Assembly (NCBI GenBank): GCA_014728035.1
Contig: WJMJ01000071.1
Location: forward strand, 62,001 to 126,000
DNA: 64,000 nt
Direction: 5' to 3'
Origin: Promethearchaeota archaeon
GTDB lineage: Archaea > Asgardarchaeota > Thorarchaeia > Thorarchaeales > Thorarchaeaceae
Part shown: piece by piece, positions 45,198 through 53,565 of the stretch
Layout of the letters: the number at the start of each line of letters is the position of its first letter
Numbering within the stretch: the first letter of the stretch is position 1
Program-made: the position numbers and the translations under genes
The notes under the pieces: model-generated
Seen by the model: the letters and a program-made list of their open reading frames with translations, nothing else
The model's database searches: none
What the model was told of the DNA's origin: nothing

Positions 45198-45359
45198 CTA
45201 AGCTGTCTCACTGTTTGTGATATATCTACTATTTTGTAAAGCAATATTTAATTGTGCATCTACGCCATCTATTACTCTTACTTCAAGTCCCAATCCGATT
45301 CATTTATGTGTAAGCAACTTTGCGATTCAATTGCCTAATACAGCATATTGGTGATATCA

Positions 45360-46706
45360 GTGGATAAGTACATCGAGCATGTATATAATGCCCTAGTTGA
45401 AAAGGACCCCGAGCAGAAGGTGTTTCACCAGGCAGCTCTTGAGGTTCTAGAATCACTGGAGCCCGCAACAAAGAAGTACCCCAAGTACCAAGAGAAATCA
45501 ATTCTTGAACGTATTACCGTTCCAGAACGAATTATCAAATTCCGAGTACCATGGGTTAACAAAGAAGGAAAGATTGAGGTCAACCGTGGCTATAGAATCC
45601 AATTCAATTCAGCCATCGGACCCTATAAGGGCGGTCTCCGATTCCACCCCACCGTGAATGAGGGTGTTCTGAAGTTCCTCGGTTTTGAGCAGATCTTCAA
45701 GAATAGTCTCACAGGCCTACCAATGGGCGGGGGCAAAGGTGGATCTGATTTCGACCCTAAGGGTAAGACTGATGAAGAAGTACGTAATTTCTGTTACAGC
45801 TTCATGTCCGAGCTTTACAGACATATTGGTCAATTTACTGATGTGCCTGCTGGTGACATTGGTGTTGGCGGTCGTGAAATCGGGTACTTGTATGGTGCTT
45901 ACAGAAATATTACAAACCATCATGGCACTTGTGTGTTAACTGGTAAGGGACTCCCTTACGGTGGTTCATTAATTCGACCTGAAGCTACCGGATATGGTTG
46001 TGTTTATTTTGTGCAAGAGATGCTGAAAACCAAGAACGAAGAAATGAAAGGAAAGGTTGCATGTATCTCTGGTTCAGGTAATGTAGCACAGTTTGCAGCA
46101 GAGAAATGTCTTGACCTTGGTGTCAAAGTTGTTGCAATGAGTGATTCTAGTGGATGGATTCATGATCCTGACGGTATCGACCGTGATAAGCTTGCATGGA
46201 TTATGGAGCTCAAGAATGTTCGTCGTGGTAGAATCAGAGAATATGCTGATGAATACGATGTTGAATATTCTTCAAAAGGTAGTCCTTGGAGTGTTAAGTG
46301 TGATATCGCTCTCCCAAGTGCAACCCAAAATGAAGTTGATGCTAAAGAGGCACAAGCACTTGTTGACAATGGCGTAATGGCTGTTGGTGAAGGTGCTAAC
46401 ATGCCTTGTGTACCCCAGGCAGTGGAAATCTTCCAGAAAGCTGGAGTGCTCTTTGGCCCTGGAAAAGCAGCCAATGCTGGTGGAGTATCAGTTTCAGGTC
46501 TTGAAATGGCACAAAACAGTCAGAGATTCTTCTGGACTCGTGAAGAAGTTGACAAACGCCTACATGGTATTATGGTCAATATTCATGAGAATGCCTACAA
46601 GACAGCTGAAGTATTTGGCAAGAAAGGCGATTACGTCCTTGGTGCTAACATTGCTGGCTTCCTAAAAGTTGCCGAAGCGATGCTTGCAATGGGCTTCTAC
46701 GCATAA
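45360..46706 (+). CDS. gdhA: Glutamate dehydrogenase, ~450-residue hexameric type
   Basis: 448 residues. G-P-Y-K-G-G-L-R-F-H-P, G-F-E-Q-I-F-K-N, M-G-G-G-K-G-G-S-D with catalytic Lys, P-A-G-D-I-G-V-G, and S-G-S-G-N-V-A-Q-F-A define the family, probably NADP-dependent. This ~450-residue class is usual in bacteria and less so in archaea, which mostly use ~420-residue enzymes, so ancient transfer is possible. GGTGA lies 5 nt before GTG 45360. It converts glutamate to 2-oxoglutarate and ammonia, or the reverse. A strong terminator follows. Confidence 0.93.
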   Translation: MDKYIEHVYNALVEKDPEQKVFHQAALEVLESLEPATKKYPKYQEKSILERITVPERIIKFRVPWVNKEGKIEVNRGYRIQFNSAIGPYKGGLRFHPTVNEGVLKFLGFEQIFKNSLTGLPMGGGKGGSDFDPKGKTDEEVRNFCYSFMSELYRHIGQFTDVPAGDIGVGGREIGYLYGAYRNITNHHGTCVLTGKGLPYGGSLIRPEATGYGCVYFVQEMLKTKNEEMKGKVACISGSGNVAQFAAEKCLDLGVKVVAMSDSSGWIHDPDGIDRDKLAWIMELKNVRRGRIREYADEYDVEYSSKGSPWSVKCDIALPSATQNEVDAKEAQALVDNGVMAVGEGANMPCVPQAVEIFQKAGVLFGPGKAANAGGVSVSGLEMAQNSQRFFWTREEVDKRLHGIMVNIHENAYKTAEVFGKKGDYVLGANIAGFLKVAEAMLAMGFYA

Positions 46707-46714
46707 TACAGGTT

Positions 46715-46755
46715 AGCAGAACCTCTTTGGTTCTGCTTTCTTTTGTTTTTATTTC
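46715..46755 (+). terminator. gdhA terminator hairpin
   Basis: AGCAGAACC (46715-46723) and GGTTCTGCT (46729-46737) form a perfect 9-bp stem with loop TCTTT, followed by a long T-rich run. Confidence 0.75.
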
Positions 46756-47360
46756 TTAATGATTTCAAGTAATTCTGATAGTCTTCGTTTTACATCAGAC
46801 TCTACTGTACTCAACTCAGTTAGCTTGCGAAGATGTTTGATATGCTCTTCTCTATATTCCTCATCCGAGACCTTTCCCTTTCGGCGTTTGAGTTCTAAAG
46901 CATCCATCTCTTGATTGATTACTTTCCGTTTTTTTGATACAAGCTCAAACCCTTCTCGAAGAGACATCCATTCAATCATCGCATGAGCTTTTTCTTCCTT
47001 TATCTTCTCTTGTTTTCGTTTTTCTTTCTCTTGGAGTCTTAATCGCTTGTTGACTTCACGAATCTCTTTCTGTATTTCTCCGAGTCGTGCCTCGACATCT
47101 CTCTTCACATGGATGATTTGAGTAGATGCCTGCCATTTTTCTTGATATAGTTTGATATGTTCTGCTTCAGACATCTCTTTTCTTTTCAATTTTCTATCTA
47201 GCTCAATGAGTTCTTCTTGAATCTCTCGAAGTTGTCTTTTAACTTCTTGATACGATTTTTTCAAGGAAATCCATTCAACAGTGTACTCTCCCAAAATTTC
47301 CTTTTGATCTATTTCAAAAGGATCAATTTCCTCATCATCAAATCCTTCGAGATGGCTCAT
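46749..47360 (-). CDS. Internally duplicated coiled-coil protein
   Basis: 203 residues, highly charged and helical. Two ~75-residue copies are recognisable: res ~28-100 (E-W-I-S-L-K-K-S-Y, then M-S-E-A-E-H, then V-K-R-D-V-E-A-R-L) and res ~129-203 (E-W-M-S-L-R-E-G-F, then V-S-D-E-E-Y, then V-E-S-D-V-K-R-R-L). No known family. A structural or scaffolding role is plausible. Confidence 0.55.
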   Translation of the reverse strand: MSHLEGFDDEEIDPFEIDQKEILGEYTVEWISLKKSYQEVKRQLREIQEELIELDRKLKRKEMSEAEHIKLYQEKWQASTQIIHVKRDVEARLGEIQKEIREVNKRLRLQEKEKRKQEKIKEEKAHAMIEWMSLREGFELVSKKRKVINQEMDALELKRRKGKVSDEEYREEHIKHLRKLTELSTVESDVKRRLSELLEIIKK

Positions 47361-47481
47361 GGTGATTCAAACTCCTATTGCATATTATGCCTATAGTCCT
47401 TTTGAGTGTAATCGTTGAATACTACCAGAATATTACAGAAGAACTAAGAGGGGGTTTTATCGGAAATGTCTTGTGATAGAT

Positions 47482-48543
47482 ATGACTCTTGAGGTTGAGC
47501 TCGTTCCTCATGAACAACGAAAGGCAAAACCTGCCGATATCTTGCAAGTTCCTTTTGGTACTGTTTTTACTGACCATATGCTCTCTATGGAGTATTCTGA
47601 TGGAAAATGGCATCCTGCAAGAATTCATCCTTACAAAAAACTTGAATTGGATCCATCTGCATTAGTATTGCATTATGGACAAGGCATATTTGAAGGAATG
47701 AAAGCATACCGGCGATTTGACAAATGCTTTCTATTTCGGCCAGAAAAGAACTTCGAACGATTCAACGCTTCAGCAACAAGAATGGTTATGGCTAACATTG
47801 ATGAACAGCAAGCTCTAGAAAATTTGAAACATCTACTCAAAATCGAAAAAGATTGGATTCCACAAGCTCGTGGGACTTCATTGTATATTCGTCCTACAAT
47901 GATTGCTACTGAATCAAAACTTGGAGTACGTCCATCTCTCGAGTACCTATACTATGTGATCCTATCTCCGGTAGGTCCGTACTTCAAATCCTTCGAACCA
48001 GTGAAAATCATGGTTGCAGACAAGTATGTTCGAGCAGCAAAAGGTGGAGTTGGTTCTGCAAAAACAATGGGTAATTACGCTGCTAGTCTTATGGCAGCGA
48101 AGAAGGCAAAGGAACTTGGGTATTCTCAAGTTCTGTGGTTGGATGCTCATGATAACAGGTATATAGAAGAAGTAGGAACAATGAATCTCTTTATTCGATT
48201 TGATGACGAATTAGCAACCGCTCCCCTTCAAGGGACCATTCTCCCGGGTATCACACGTGATTCGGTAATTCACATGACAAAAGACTGGGGTTACACGGTA
48301 AACGAACGGAAAATACCTATCGATGAGGTTCTTGAAGGTATTCAGTCTGGAAAAGTTCTTGAAATATTTGGGGCTGGAACTGCTGCTGTTATAGCGCCAG
48401 TTGGAAATCTTTGGTACAAAGGTGATGATTATAGCGTTGCTGACGGTGGAATTGGCCAGCTGACACAAAAACTCTTTGACACATTAACAGGTATGCAATG
48501 TGGTCAAGTAGAAGACAAATATGACTGGGTTTCAGTCATCTAA
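47482..48543 (+). CDS. ilvE: Branched-chain amino acid aminotransferase
   Basis: 353 residues, fold-type IV PLP enzyme: L-H-Y-G-Q-G-I-F-E-G-M-K-A-Y, G-G-V-G-S-A-K-T-M-G-N-Y (PLP lysine region), Y-I-E-E-V-G-T-M-N-L-F, and G-T-I-L-P-G-I-T-R-D-S. These match eukaryote-type and class-II bacterial BCATs. It moves amino groups between Leu/Ile/Val and 2-oxoglutarate, pairing metabolically with the glutamate dehydrogenase 0.8 kb upstream. An in-frame GTG at 47473 is an alternative start; no good ribosome site is seen. Confidence 0.9.
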   Translation: MTLEVELVPHEQRKAKPADILQVPFGTVFTDHMLSMEYSDGKWHPARIHPYKKLELDPSALVLHYGQGIFEGMKAYRRFDKCFLFRPEKNFERFNASATRMVMANIDEQQALENLKHLLKIEKDWIPQARGTSLYIRPTMIATESKLGVRPSLEYLYYVILSPVGPYFKSFEPVKIMVADKYVRAAKGGVGSAKTMGNYAASLMAAKKAKELGYSQVLWLDAHDNRYIEEVGTMNLFIRFDDELATAPLQGTILPGITRDSVIHMTKDWGYTVNERKIPIDEVLEGIQSGKVLEIFGAGTAAVIAPVGNLWYKGDDYSVADGGIGQLTQKLFDTLTGMQCGQVEDKYDWVSVI

Positions 48544-48700
48544 TGAAAACTTGGGCATTGTTGGACTCGATCTGATAGGAAGCTGCATTGGCTGGGATGA
48601 AGGTCTGGTTGCATGACATAGCATCGCTGACCACGACAGAGTTTCACCCAGTGCATTTTCCTGTGAGGCCAACGTTCTGATTTCTAAGGTTGTCCAACTA
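48544..48700 (+). pseudogene. Possible remnant of a Rossmann-fold dehydrogenase
   Basis: In the +1 frame right after ilvE, codons at ~48552-48592 read L-G-I-V-G-L-D-L-I-G-S-C-I-G, like the NAD(P)-binding start of prephenate-dehydrogenase-type enzymes. The frame then hits a stop at ~48617 and nothing recognisable continues. The match is short and may be chance. Confidence 0.25.
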
Positions 48701-48730
48701 AAAATGAACGGTTGTCGGATCAATTAATGA

Positions 48731-48750
48731 AGATGCCCAAACTGGCATCT
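48731..48750. terminator. Bidirectional terminator hairpin
   Basis: AGATGCC and GGCATCT (7 bp) flank CAAACT between ilvE and a convergent gene; T-rich sequence follows on the plus side (to ~48776), overlapping the neighbouring gene's end. Confidence 0.5.
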
Positions 48751-48751
48751 C

Positions 48752-49210
48752 TTATTCATTAATTTCTTTATTTTCACGAGCTCGTTTTTCAGCTTCAGAT
48801 TCTGGTGGAGATGTATGATCCAATTCTTCCCAAGATGGAACTCGTCTTGTTTCTGGGGGTCGGGGAGTGTCATCGACATACCTTTCATAGTGTGCAGTTT
48901 TATCGTCTGGTCCTGGAGGTTCCAATTCTTCATCAATCTCTGGAAGGTCTACTTCGTCCTGATCGTAGTCTTCCTCCTCATATTCCTCCTCGTCATATTC
49001 GACTTCATAATCCTCCTCGTAGCTTTCTTCTTCAAATTCGGACATATCTGGAAGAGTTACTGGAATTCCTCCGACCTCTATTTTATGCAGAAGATGTCTA
49101 AACATTCTTTCAACTACTTCTGGCTTACCTTTTGCCTCGAATTCTAAGTCTCCTATCTCAAATTCGATTTCGATTATCCCATTATGCTCCTTTTTAATAG
49201 TCTTGGGCAT
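48752..49210 (-). CDS. Acidic protein, unknown
   Basis: 152 residues. A compact N-terminal domain (IIEIEFEIGDLEFEAKG, VVERMFRHLLHKI) is followed by a long Glu/Asp/Tyr-rich stretch (res ~60-95) and a Pro-rich polar tail. No known family. GGTGA stands 6 nt before ATG 49210. The low-complexity tail suggests a disordered binding region. Confidence 0.5.
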   Translation of the reverse strand: MPKTIKKEHNGIIEIEFEIGDLEFEAKGKPEVVERMFRHLLHKIEVGGIPVTLPDMSEFEEESYEEDYEVEYDEEEYEEEDYDQDEVDLPEIDEELEPPGPDDKTAHYERYVDDTPRPPETRRVPSWEELDHTSPPESEAEKRARENKEINE

Positions 49211-49319
49211 CAATATTCACCTAGTACGATAGATTATCAAATCCTAATAAGCGTACATGTCAATGGGCGAATCCTTTTAGCATGGTAATGTAGTATTGTG
49301 GTATTGCGAGGTAATCGCT

Positions 49320-49820
49320 TTGACATCACAACTGGTCGTTGATTATACAAAATGCACAGGATGTAGAATATGTGAGCTAGCATGTTCCGCTAAGCACGAA
49401 GGAAGATTTCAACCAAGTCTTGCGCGTCTCAAAATTGTTCGCTACGATGATTTAGGTATCGATGTGCCAAATGTATGCGCTCCGTGTGAAGAAGCTCCAT
49501 GTGTCGAAGTATGTCCTGTCTATGCTATGCGTAGGGATCCGATAACAAAGATGACTTTCTTGGATAATGACAAATGCATTCTCTGCAAATCCTGCGTTGG
49601 TGCATGCGTGAATGGTGTAATTTTACTTGATACCGCAAAGATGCAAATTATCAAATGTGACCATTGTGGAGGCGATCCTGAATGTGCAAAAGCTTGTCCT
49701 ACTGGTGCAATAACATATGGACCCATACAAAGTGTTTCTGTTTCTAGTCGCCATGAAAAAATATCTGAATATCTCAGAGAGATAGGACGAACTGCTAGTA
49801 AAGCCCGTGGTGATGCTTGA
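49320..49820 (+). CDS. Multi-cluster 4Fe-4S ferredoxin, AOR partner
   Basis: 166 residues with four Cys clusters in the DMSO-reductase-B/HycB pattern: C-T-G-C-R-I-C-E-L-A-C, C-A-P-C-E-E-A-P-C-V-E-V-C, C-I-L-C-K-S-C-V-G-A-C, C-D-H-C-G-G-D-P-E-C-A-K-A-C-P. This supports about four 4Fe-4S clusters. GAGGT lies 7 nt before TTG 49320. It ends 1 nt before the aldehyde oxidoreductase start and is its likely electron carrier subunit. Confidence 0.9.
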   Translation: MTSQLVVDYTKCTGCRICELACSAKHEGRFQPSLARLKIVRYDDLGIDVPNVCAPCEEAPCVEVCPVYAMRRDPITKMTFLDNDKCILCKSCVGACVNGVILLDTAKMQIIKCDHCGGDPECAKACPTGAITYGPIQSVSVSSRHEKISEYLREIGRTASKARGDA

Positions 49821-49821
49821 T

Positions 49822-51714
49822 ATGAAGTATGGTGGATACGCTGGAAAAATCCTCCGCGTGCAATTGGATAATAATGACTTTATGATTGAATCCGTTCCAT
49901 CAGACTGGATTAGAGACTATATTGGTGGAGATGGATTTGCAGCTCGTTTAATGTTTGCAGAAGTTCCTGCAAGATGCGAACCTTTAGGTCCAAAAAATAA
50001 ATTGATTATCGGTACTGGACCTATAACAGGTACCCTCTGGCCAATGAGCGGGAGAACTGTATTCGTATCAAAGTCACCTCAGACGGGAATCTGGGGAGAA
50101 AGCCATGTGGGAGGTTTCCTCGGTGCAGAACTCAAATATGCTGGTTATGATATGCTGGTTATTGAAGGTCGTTCAGAGAAACCAGTCTACATATTCATCA
50201 ATGACTCTGATTTACATCTAATAGAGGCCAAAGATAAATGGGGTATGAAAACAAATGAGGTATCAGCAGCGATTCGTCGAGATCATCGAGACCCAGATAT
50301 CCAAGTAGGTGCGATAGGACCTGCTGGTGAAAAGCTCGTGAAATTTTCGTCTGTCATTATCAATAATGCTCGAGCAGCTGGAAGAACCGGAATGGGTGCT
50401 GTTCTTGGTTCAAAGAACGTCAAAGCGATAGCTATTCGTGGTCATGGTGGGATTGATGTACATGATCATGACGGATTTGTGGAGTTTGCTAAGGAAGCCC
50501 ATCAGCGAGTTAGAACTAACCCACAAGCTCAGGAAATGGGTAAGTGGGGTACATGGAGTCTCACAGCGGTAAAGCAAGAAATTGGTGAGCTTCCAACAAG
50601 AAATCATCAGACTGGTGTTTTTGAAGGTTGGGAGAAACTTTCTGGTGAATATATCCGTCCACGATTTACAATATCTGATCGTGCTTGTTTCGGATGTAGC
50701 CTTGGGTGCAAAAAAGTCAATCTCATTTCTGATGGTCCATTTAGAGGTACTCTTGAAGAAGGACCTGAATATGAAGGTCTTATGTCCTTTGGGAGCCTAC
50801 TTGGTATTGATGACTATCCAACTACCTTGAAAGCAAATCAGATTTGCAATAGATATGGAATGGATATCATATCAGCTGGAGCGACAATCGCTTTTGCAAT
50901 GGAACTATTCGAAAAAGGTATAATTGACACCGAGGATACTGATGGCATCGATTTGAGCTGGGGAAATCGTGAGAGTACAATCAAGATACTTGAGAACATT
51001 GGAGCTCGAATTGGGTTCGGTGATTTACTCGCAGAGGGAACAAGGATTGCAGCCAAGAAAATTGGTAATGGTGCTGATGAATTTGCTATCCATGTTAAGG
51101 GACTAGAAGTTTCAGGACAAGATGGCCGTACACACCGTAGCATTGGATTATCTCATGCAACTGGAGCGAGAGGTGCAGATCATCTTAGAAGCTTAGTTGT
51201 CGTCGATCAATTGGGATACGAGGATGTTGCTGTAGATCGTTGGGGTGAACATACCCTGCCTGAGATTCTCAATCCTTATGTAGAAAAATACAAAGCAAAT
51301 GCAGTTGTTGAGACTGAGAATGCATACTGCATTCGTGACACATTGATTGTTTGTTGGTATTCTGTGTCATGGCCCCCTATTTTCTGGATGAAGGACTTTG
51401 CAAAAATGTTACCACTTGCAACTGGAATAAAATATCTTGGTGATGAGAAAAACCTGACACTGATTGCTGAACGCCAAGTTGCTTTGAAACGATTATTCAA
51501 TGCGCGAGAAGGCATAACACGGAAAGATGACAAACTACCAAAACGATTCACACATGAAGCTATGCCGGAAGGGCCAGGAAAGGGCCAGACTGTGGATCTG
51601 GAACCAATGTTAGATGACTACTATCGTCTCAGAGGTTGGAACCGTGAAAGTGGGCTACCAACAGATGAAACACTGCGTCGCTTATCACTGAACTGGACAA
51701 GATTAAACGAATAA
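49822..51714 (+). CDS. aor: Tungsten-dependent aldehyde:ferredoxin oxidoreductase
   Basis: 630 residues. N-terminal G-G-Y-A-G-K-I-L-R-V and Y-I-G-G-D-G-F-A-A-R, cluster ligands C-F-G-C-S-L-G-C, E-G-P-E-Y-E-G-L (pterin region), and a late R-D-T-L-I-V-C with the fourth Cys place it in the AOR family. It oxidises aldehydes to carboxylates, reducing ferredoxin. ATG 49822 follows GGTGA by 8 nt and overlaps the ferredoxin stop. Aldehydes from amino-acid breakdown are the expected substrates, but the specificity within the family is unknown. Confidence 0.92.
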   Translation: MKYGGYAGKILRVQLDNNDFMIESVPSDWIRDYIGGDGFAARLMFAEVPARCEPLGPKNKLIIGTGPITGTLWPMSGRTVFVSKSPQTGIWGESHVGGFLGAELKYAGYDMLVIEGRSEKPVYIFINDSDLHLIEAKDKWGMKTNEVSAAIRRDHRDPDIQVGAIGPAGEKLVKFSSVIINNARAAGRTGMGAVLGSKNVKAIAIRGHGGIDVHDHDGFVEFAKEAHQRVRTNPQAQEMGKWGTWSLTAVKQEIGELPTRNHQTGVFEGWEKLSGEYIRPRFTISDRACFGCSLGCKKVNLISDGPFRGTLEEGPEYEGLMSFGSLLGIDDYPTTLKANQICNRYGMDIISAGATIAFAMELFEKGIIDTEDTDGIDLSWGNRESTIKILENIGARIGFGDLLAEGTRIAAKKIGNGADEFAIHVKGLEVSGQDGRTHRSIGLSHATGARGADHLRSLVVVDQLGYEDVAVDRWGEHTLPEILNPYVEKYKANAVVETENAYCIRDTLIVCWYSVSWPPIFWMKDFAKMLPLATGIKYLGDEKNLTLIAERQVALKRLFNAREGITRKDDKLPKRFTHEAMPEGPGKGQTVDLEPMLDDYYRLRGWNRESGLPTDETLRRLSLNWTRLNE

Positions 51715-51742
51715 TGTTAGAATTATCCCTACATTCTAACAT
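51714..51742. terminator. Convergent terminator hairpin
   Basis: ATGTTAGAAT (51714-51723) and ATTCTAACAT (51733-51742), a perfect 10-bp stem, start at the last base of the aor stop codon and overlap the 3' end of the convergent gene. Confidence 0.6.
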
Positions 51743-52688
51743 AGTCTACTCTATGAGTTGCACCACAGCTTGGACATTGATATTGATCTGGGCCAACCCA
51801 ATCAATTTGTTCCCATGAGAGTGGTGCATTGCAGTTTGTGCATCTATCTTTGATAACTGGTTTGACAAATACTGTATGATCTCCTTTACTTCCGGAAGCT
51901 ACTTCCATATCTTCTCTTGTTTCAGTAGCAACAAATTGTCGGTCTATTGATGCAGTGTCACTCACAGAATATTGAGATAGTGGATGTCGTGCCTGAATGA
52001 ATTGAAAGGGTCTTATTAGCCAATCAAGATGTTCTTCAGGAAGTGTATCCCATGCTCTCATCTGCCAAACTCTAAGCATATGATCTTGTCTAGGTACTTT
52101 TCCTTTGATTTCGAATTTTCCAGTAGAAGCTTTAATTTTGATTTTGTTCCCCTTTGCTTCAAAGGTTTGGACCATATGTAGAGGAAAAATGTAGAGTTTC
52201 TTTCTTTTACTATCCTTCTGATAAAGGCGGTAATTGGTTAGAATAAATGAGCCTGGAAAGTAAGTGAAAATCTCCTCCCCTCGAATCCAAGCATAATTAT
52301 CATAGAAATGCTTTGAAAAAGGTCGATGATATCCTATTGTTGACCAATTACCATACGGATAATTTGGATGAACGAATGACAGCCCTGACATCTCACAAAG
52401 TTTCCTCTGGTCTCCAACACGCAACCTTTCAAATTCTCTTAGTCCTAAAGCACCTCTCAGAGCTTCTTTGGGTGGCATTGCGCCAATCACATTGATTATT
52501 CCATTTACAATTTTGAACATACCCGAACGAGAAGTAAGCTTGTATTCTCTAATAGCATATAGTGGGATTCCGACAGATGATTCTGACCCACGATCTCTCT
52601 GGAGAAATCTGTAATTGGTAATTATATGTTCATCTCTTTCTAAGAGAATACGTTCTCCTTGTATTGGAATTAAGACTAAGTTGCTCAC
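51729..52688 (-). CDS. Tandem PH-like domain protein with zinc ribbon
   Basis: 319 residues. Two GRAM/bacterial-PH-like units are visible: res ~20-65 (H-I-I-T-N-Y-R-F-L-Q, then G-I-P-L-Y-A-I-R-E-Y) and res ~145-195 (F-I-L-T-N-Y-R-L-Y-Q, then I-F-P-L-H-M-V-Q-T-F). The C-terminus has C-T-N-C and C-P-S-C-G, a zinc ribbon. GAGGT lies 7 nt before GTG 52688, which I prefer over GTG 52706. PH-like folds often bind lipids or ubiquitin in ESCRT-associated proteins; the role here is unknown. Confidence 0.6.
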   Translation of the reverse strand: MSNLVLIPIQGERILLERDEHIITNYRFLQRDRGSESSVGIPLYAIREYKLTSRSGMFKIVNGIINVIGAMPPKEALRGALGLREFERLRVGDQRKLCEMSGLSFVHPNYPYGNWSTIGYHRPFSKHFYDNYAWIRGEEIFTYFPGSFILTNYRLYQKDSKRKKLYIFPLHMVQTFEAKGNKIKIKASTGKFEIKGKVPRQDHMLRVWQMRAWDTLPEEHLDWLIRPFQFIQARHPLSQYSVSDTASIDRQFVATETREDMEVASGSKGDHTVFVKPVIKDRCTNCNAPLSWEQIDWVGPDQYQCPSCGATHRVDYVRM

Positions 52689-52771
52689 TGTAGGTACCTC
52701 TTTCACACAGCATTCTATTAATCTTCAGATTTCTAAGGTATTAAATTTGCTCTTACAATCTCTTTGTCTTA

Positions 52772-52984
52772 TCATCTCTTAGGAATTGACAGGTATAGAA
52801 TGTCATCATAGCTTAGGATACCAAATCCTGACTCATTCTCGAGTTTTACATGGTCCTGAAAAATTTCAGAAACTCTCACATCGCGAATCTTTGCTAGAGT
52901 ATCTTTCTGCATATATCTTAGATATATGGTAAAAACTTGTCCGGATTGTTTAAGTTCGGATAAAATTTGGTTCCAGTTTGTCAT
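52772..52984 (-). CDS. Small Sm-like or beta protein, unknown
   Basis: 70 residues, with a short N-terminal helix then beta strands (V-F-T-I-Y-L-R-Y, V-S-E-I-F-Q-D-H-V-K-L-E, G-I-L-S-Y-D-D-I-L-Y-L-S-I). The strand order resembles Sm-like small barrels. It lies upstream of the PH-like gene on the same strand. Confidence 0.5.
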   Translation of the reverse strand: MTNWNQILSELKQSGQVFTIYLRYMQKDTLAKIRDVRVSEIFQDHVKLENESGFGILSYDDILYLSIPKR

Positions 52985-53051
52985 TGAATATTTCCCCTAG
53001 TTGTTGCTGAATGAAAAGATTAGACGCATTTAATATTTCCTTAGTCTGTAT

Positions 53052-53516
53052 CTATTGCTCTACTTGAACCACTTTCCCATCGGTAGAAAGATTGCCTTGT
53101 AGTCCTGGAAGCATTTTTGAAATATCTGAAACCGTATCTGAATTTCCTATGTGTTTGTAGAGGTGCGCATAACATCCACTTTTACAGTCAGAAGAACCGA
53201 ATCCCTTTATTGCTCTCTCAAATTTATTAGATTTATCCATTTCTTGAGCTAGTTCACACTCCCTCCTGTTAGATGATTCTGCATACCATGCTTTGACTGA
53301 TTTGGCCATCGCAACAAGATAGTCTATATGCCAGTGTATTGTTTTACTCTCAGAAAAATGTCGTTTGAGTCTATTTTCCAGACTGGTAGAACCCTGCCCC
53401 ATGGCAGAACCTGAATATACATAGATTCCTGGTGTAAAACAGACTTTTCCAAGTCTTCCAATCGTTAATTCCAACTTTTTTTCTATTTTTATGATAATGG
53501 CATATACTCCCTTCAT
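53052..53516 (-). CDS. DUF123 / GIY-YIG-like protein
   Basis: 154 residues. K-G-V-Y-A-I-I-I, P-G-I-Y-V-Y-S-G-S-A-M-G, L-E-N-R-L-K-R-H, W-H-I-D-Y-L, the E-C-E-L-A segment and G-F-G-S-S-D-C are the conserved DUF123 blocks. DUF123 is a GIY-YIG-related family often fused to endonuclease III in archaea. Stand-alone here; nuclease activity is not assured. Confidence 0.85.
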   Translation of the reverse strand: MKGVYAIIIKIEKKLELTIGRLGKVCFTPGIYVYSGSAMGQGSTSLENRLKRHFSESKTIHWHIDYLVAMAKSVKAWYAESSNRRECELAQEMDKSNKFERAIKGFGSSDCKSGCYAHLYKHIGNSDTVSDISKMLPGLQGNLSTDGKVVQVEQ

Positions 53517-53565
53517 ACTAGCGAACTCCTTTGAAAAATTCGCAAGTCCTAGTCCTCACATCTCA

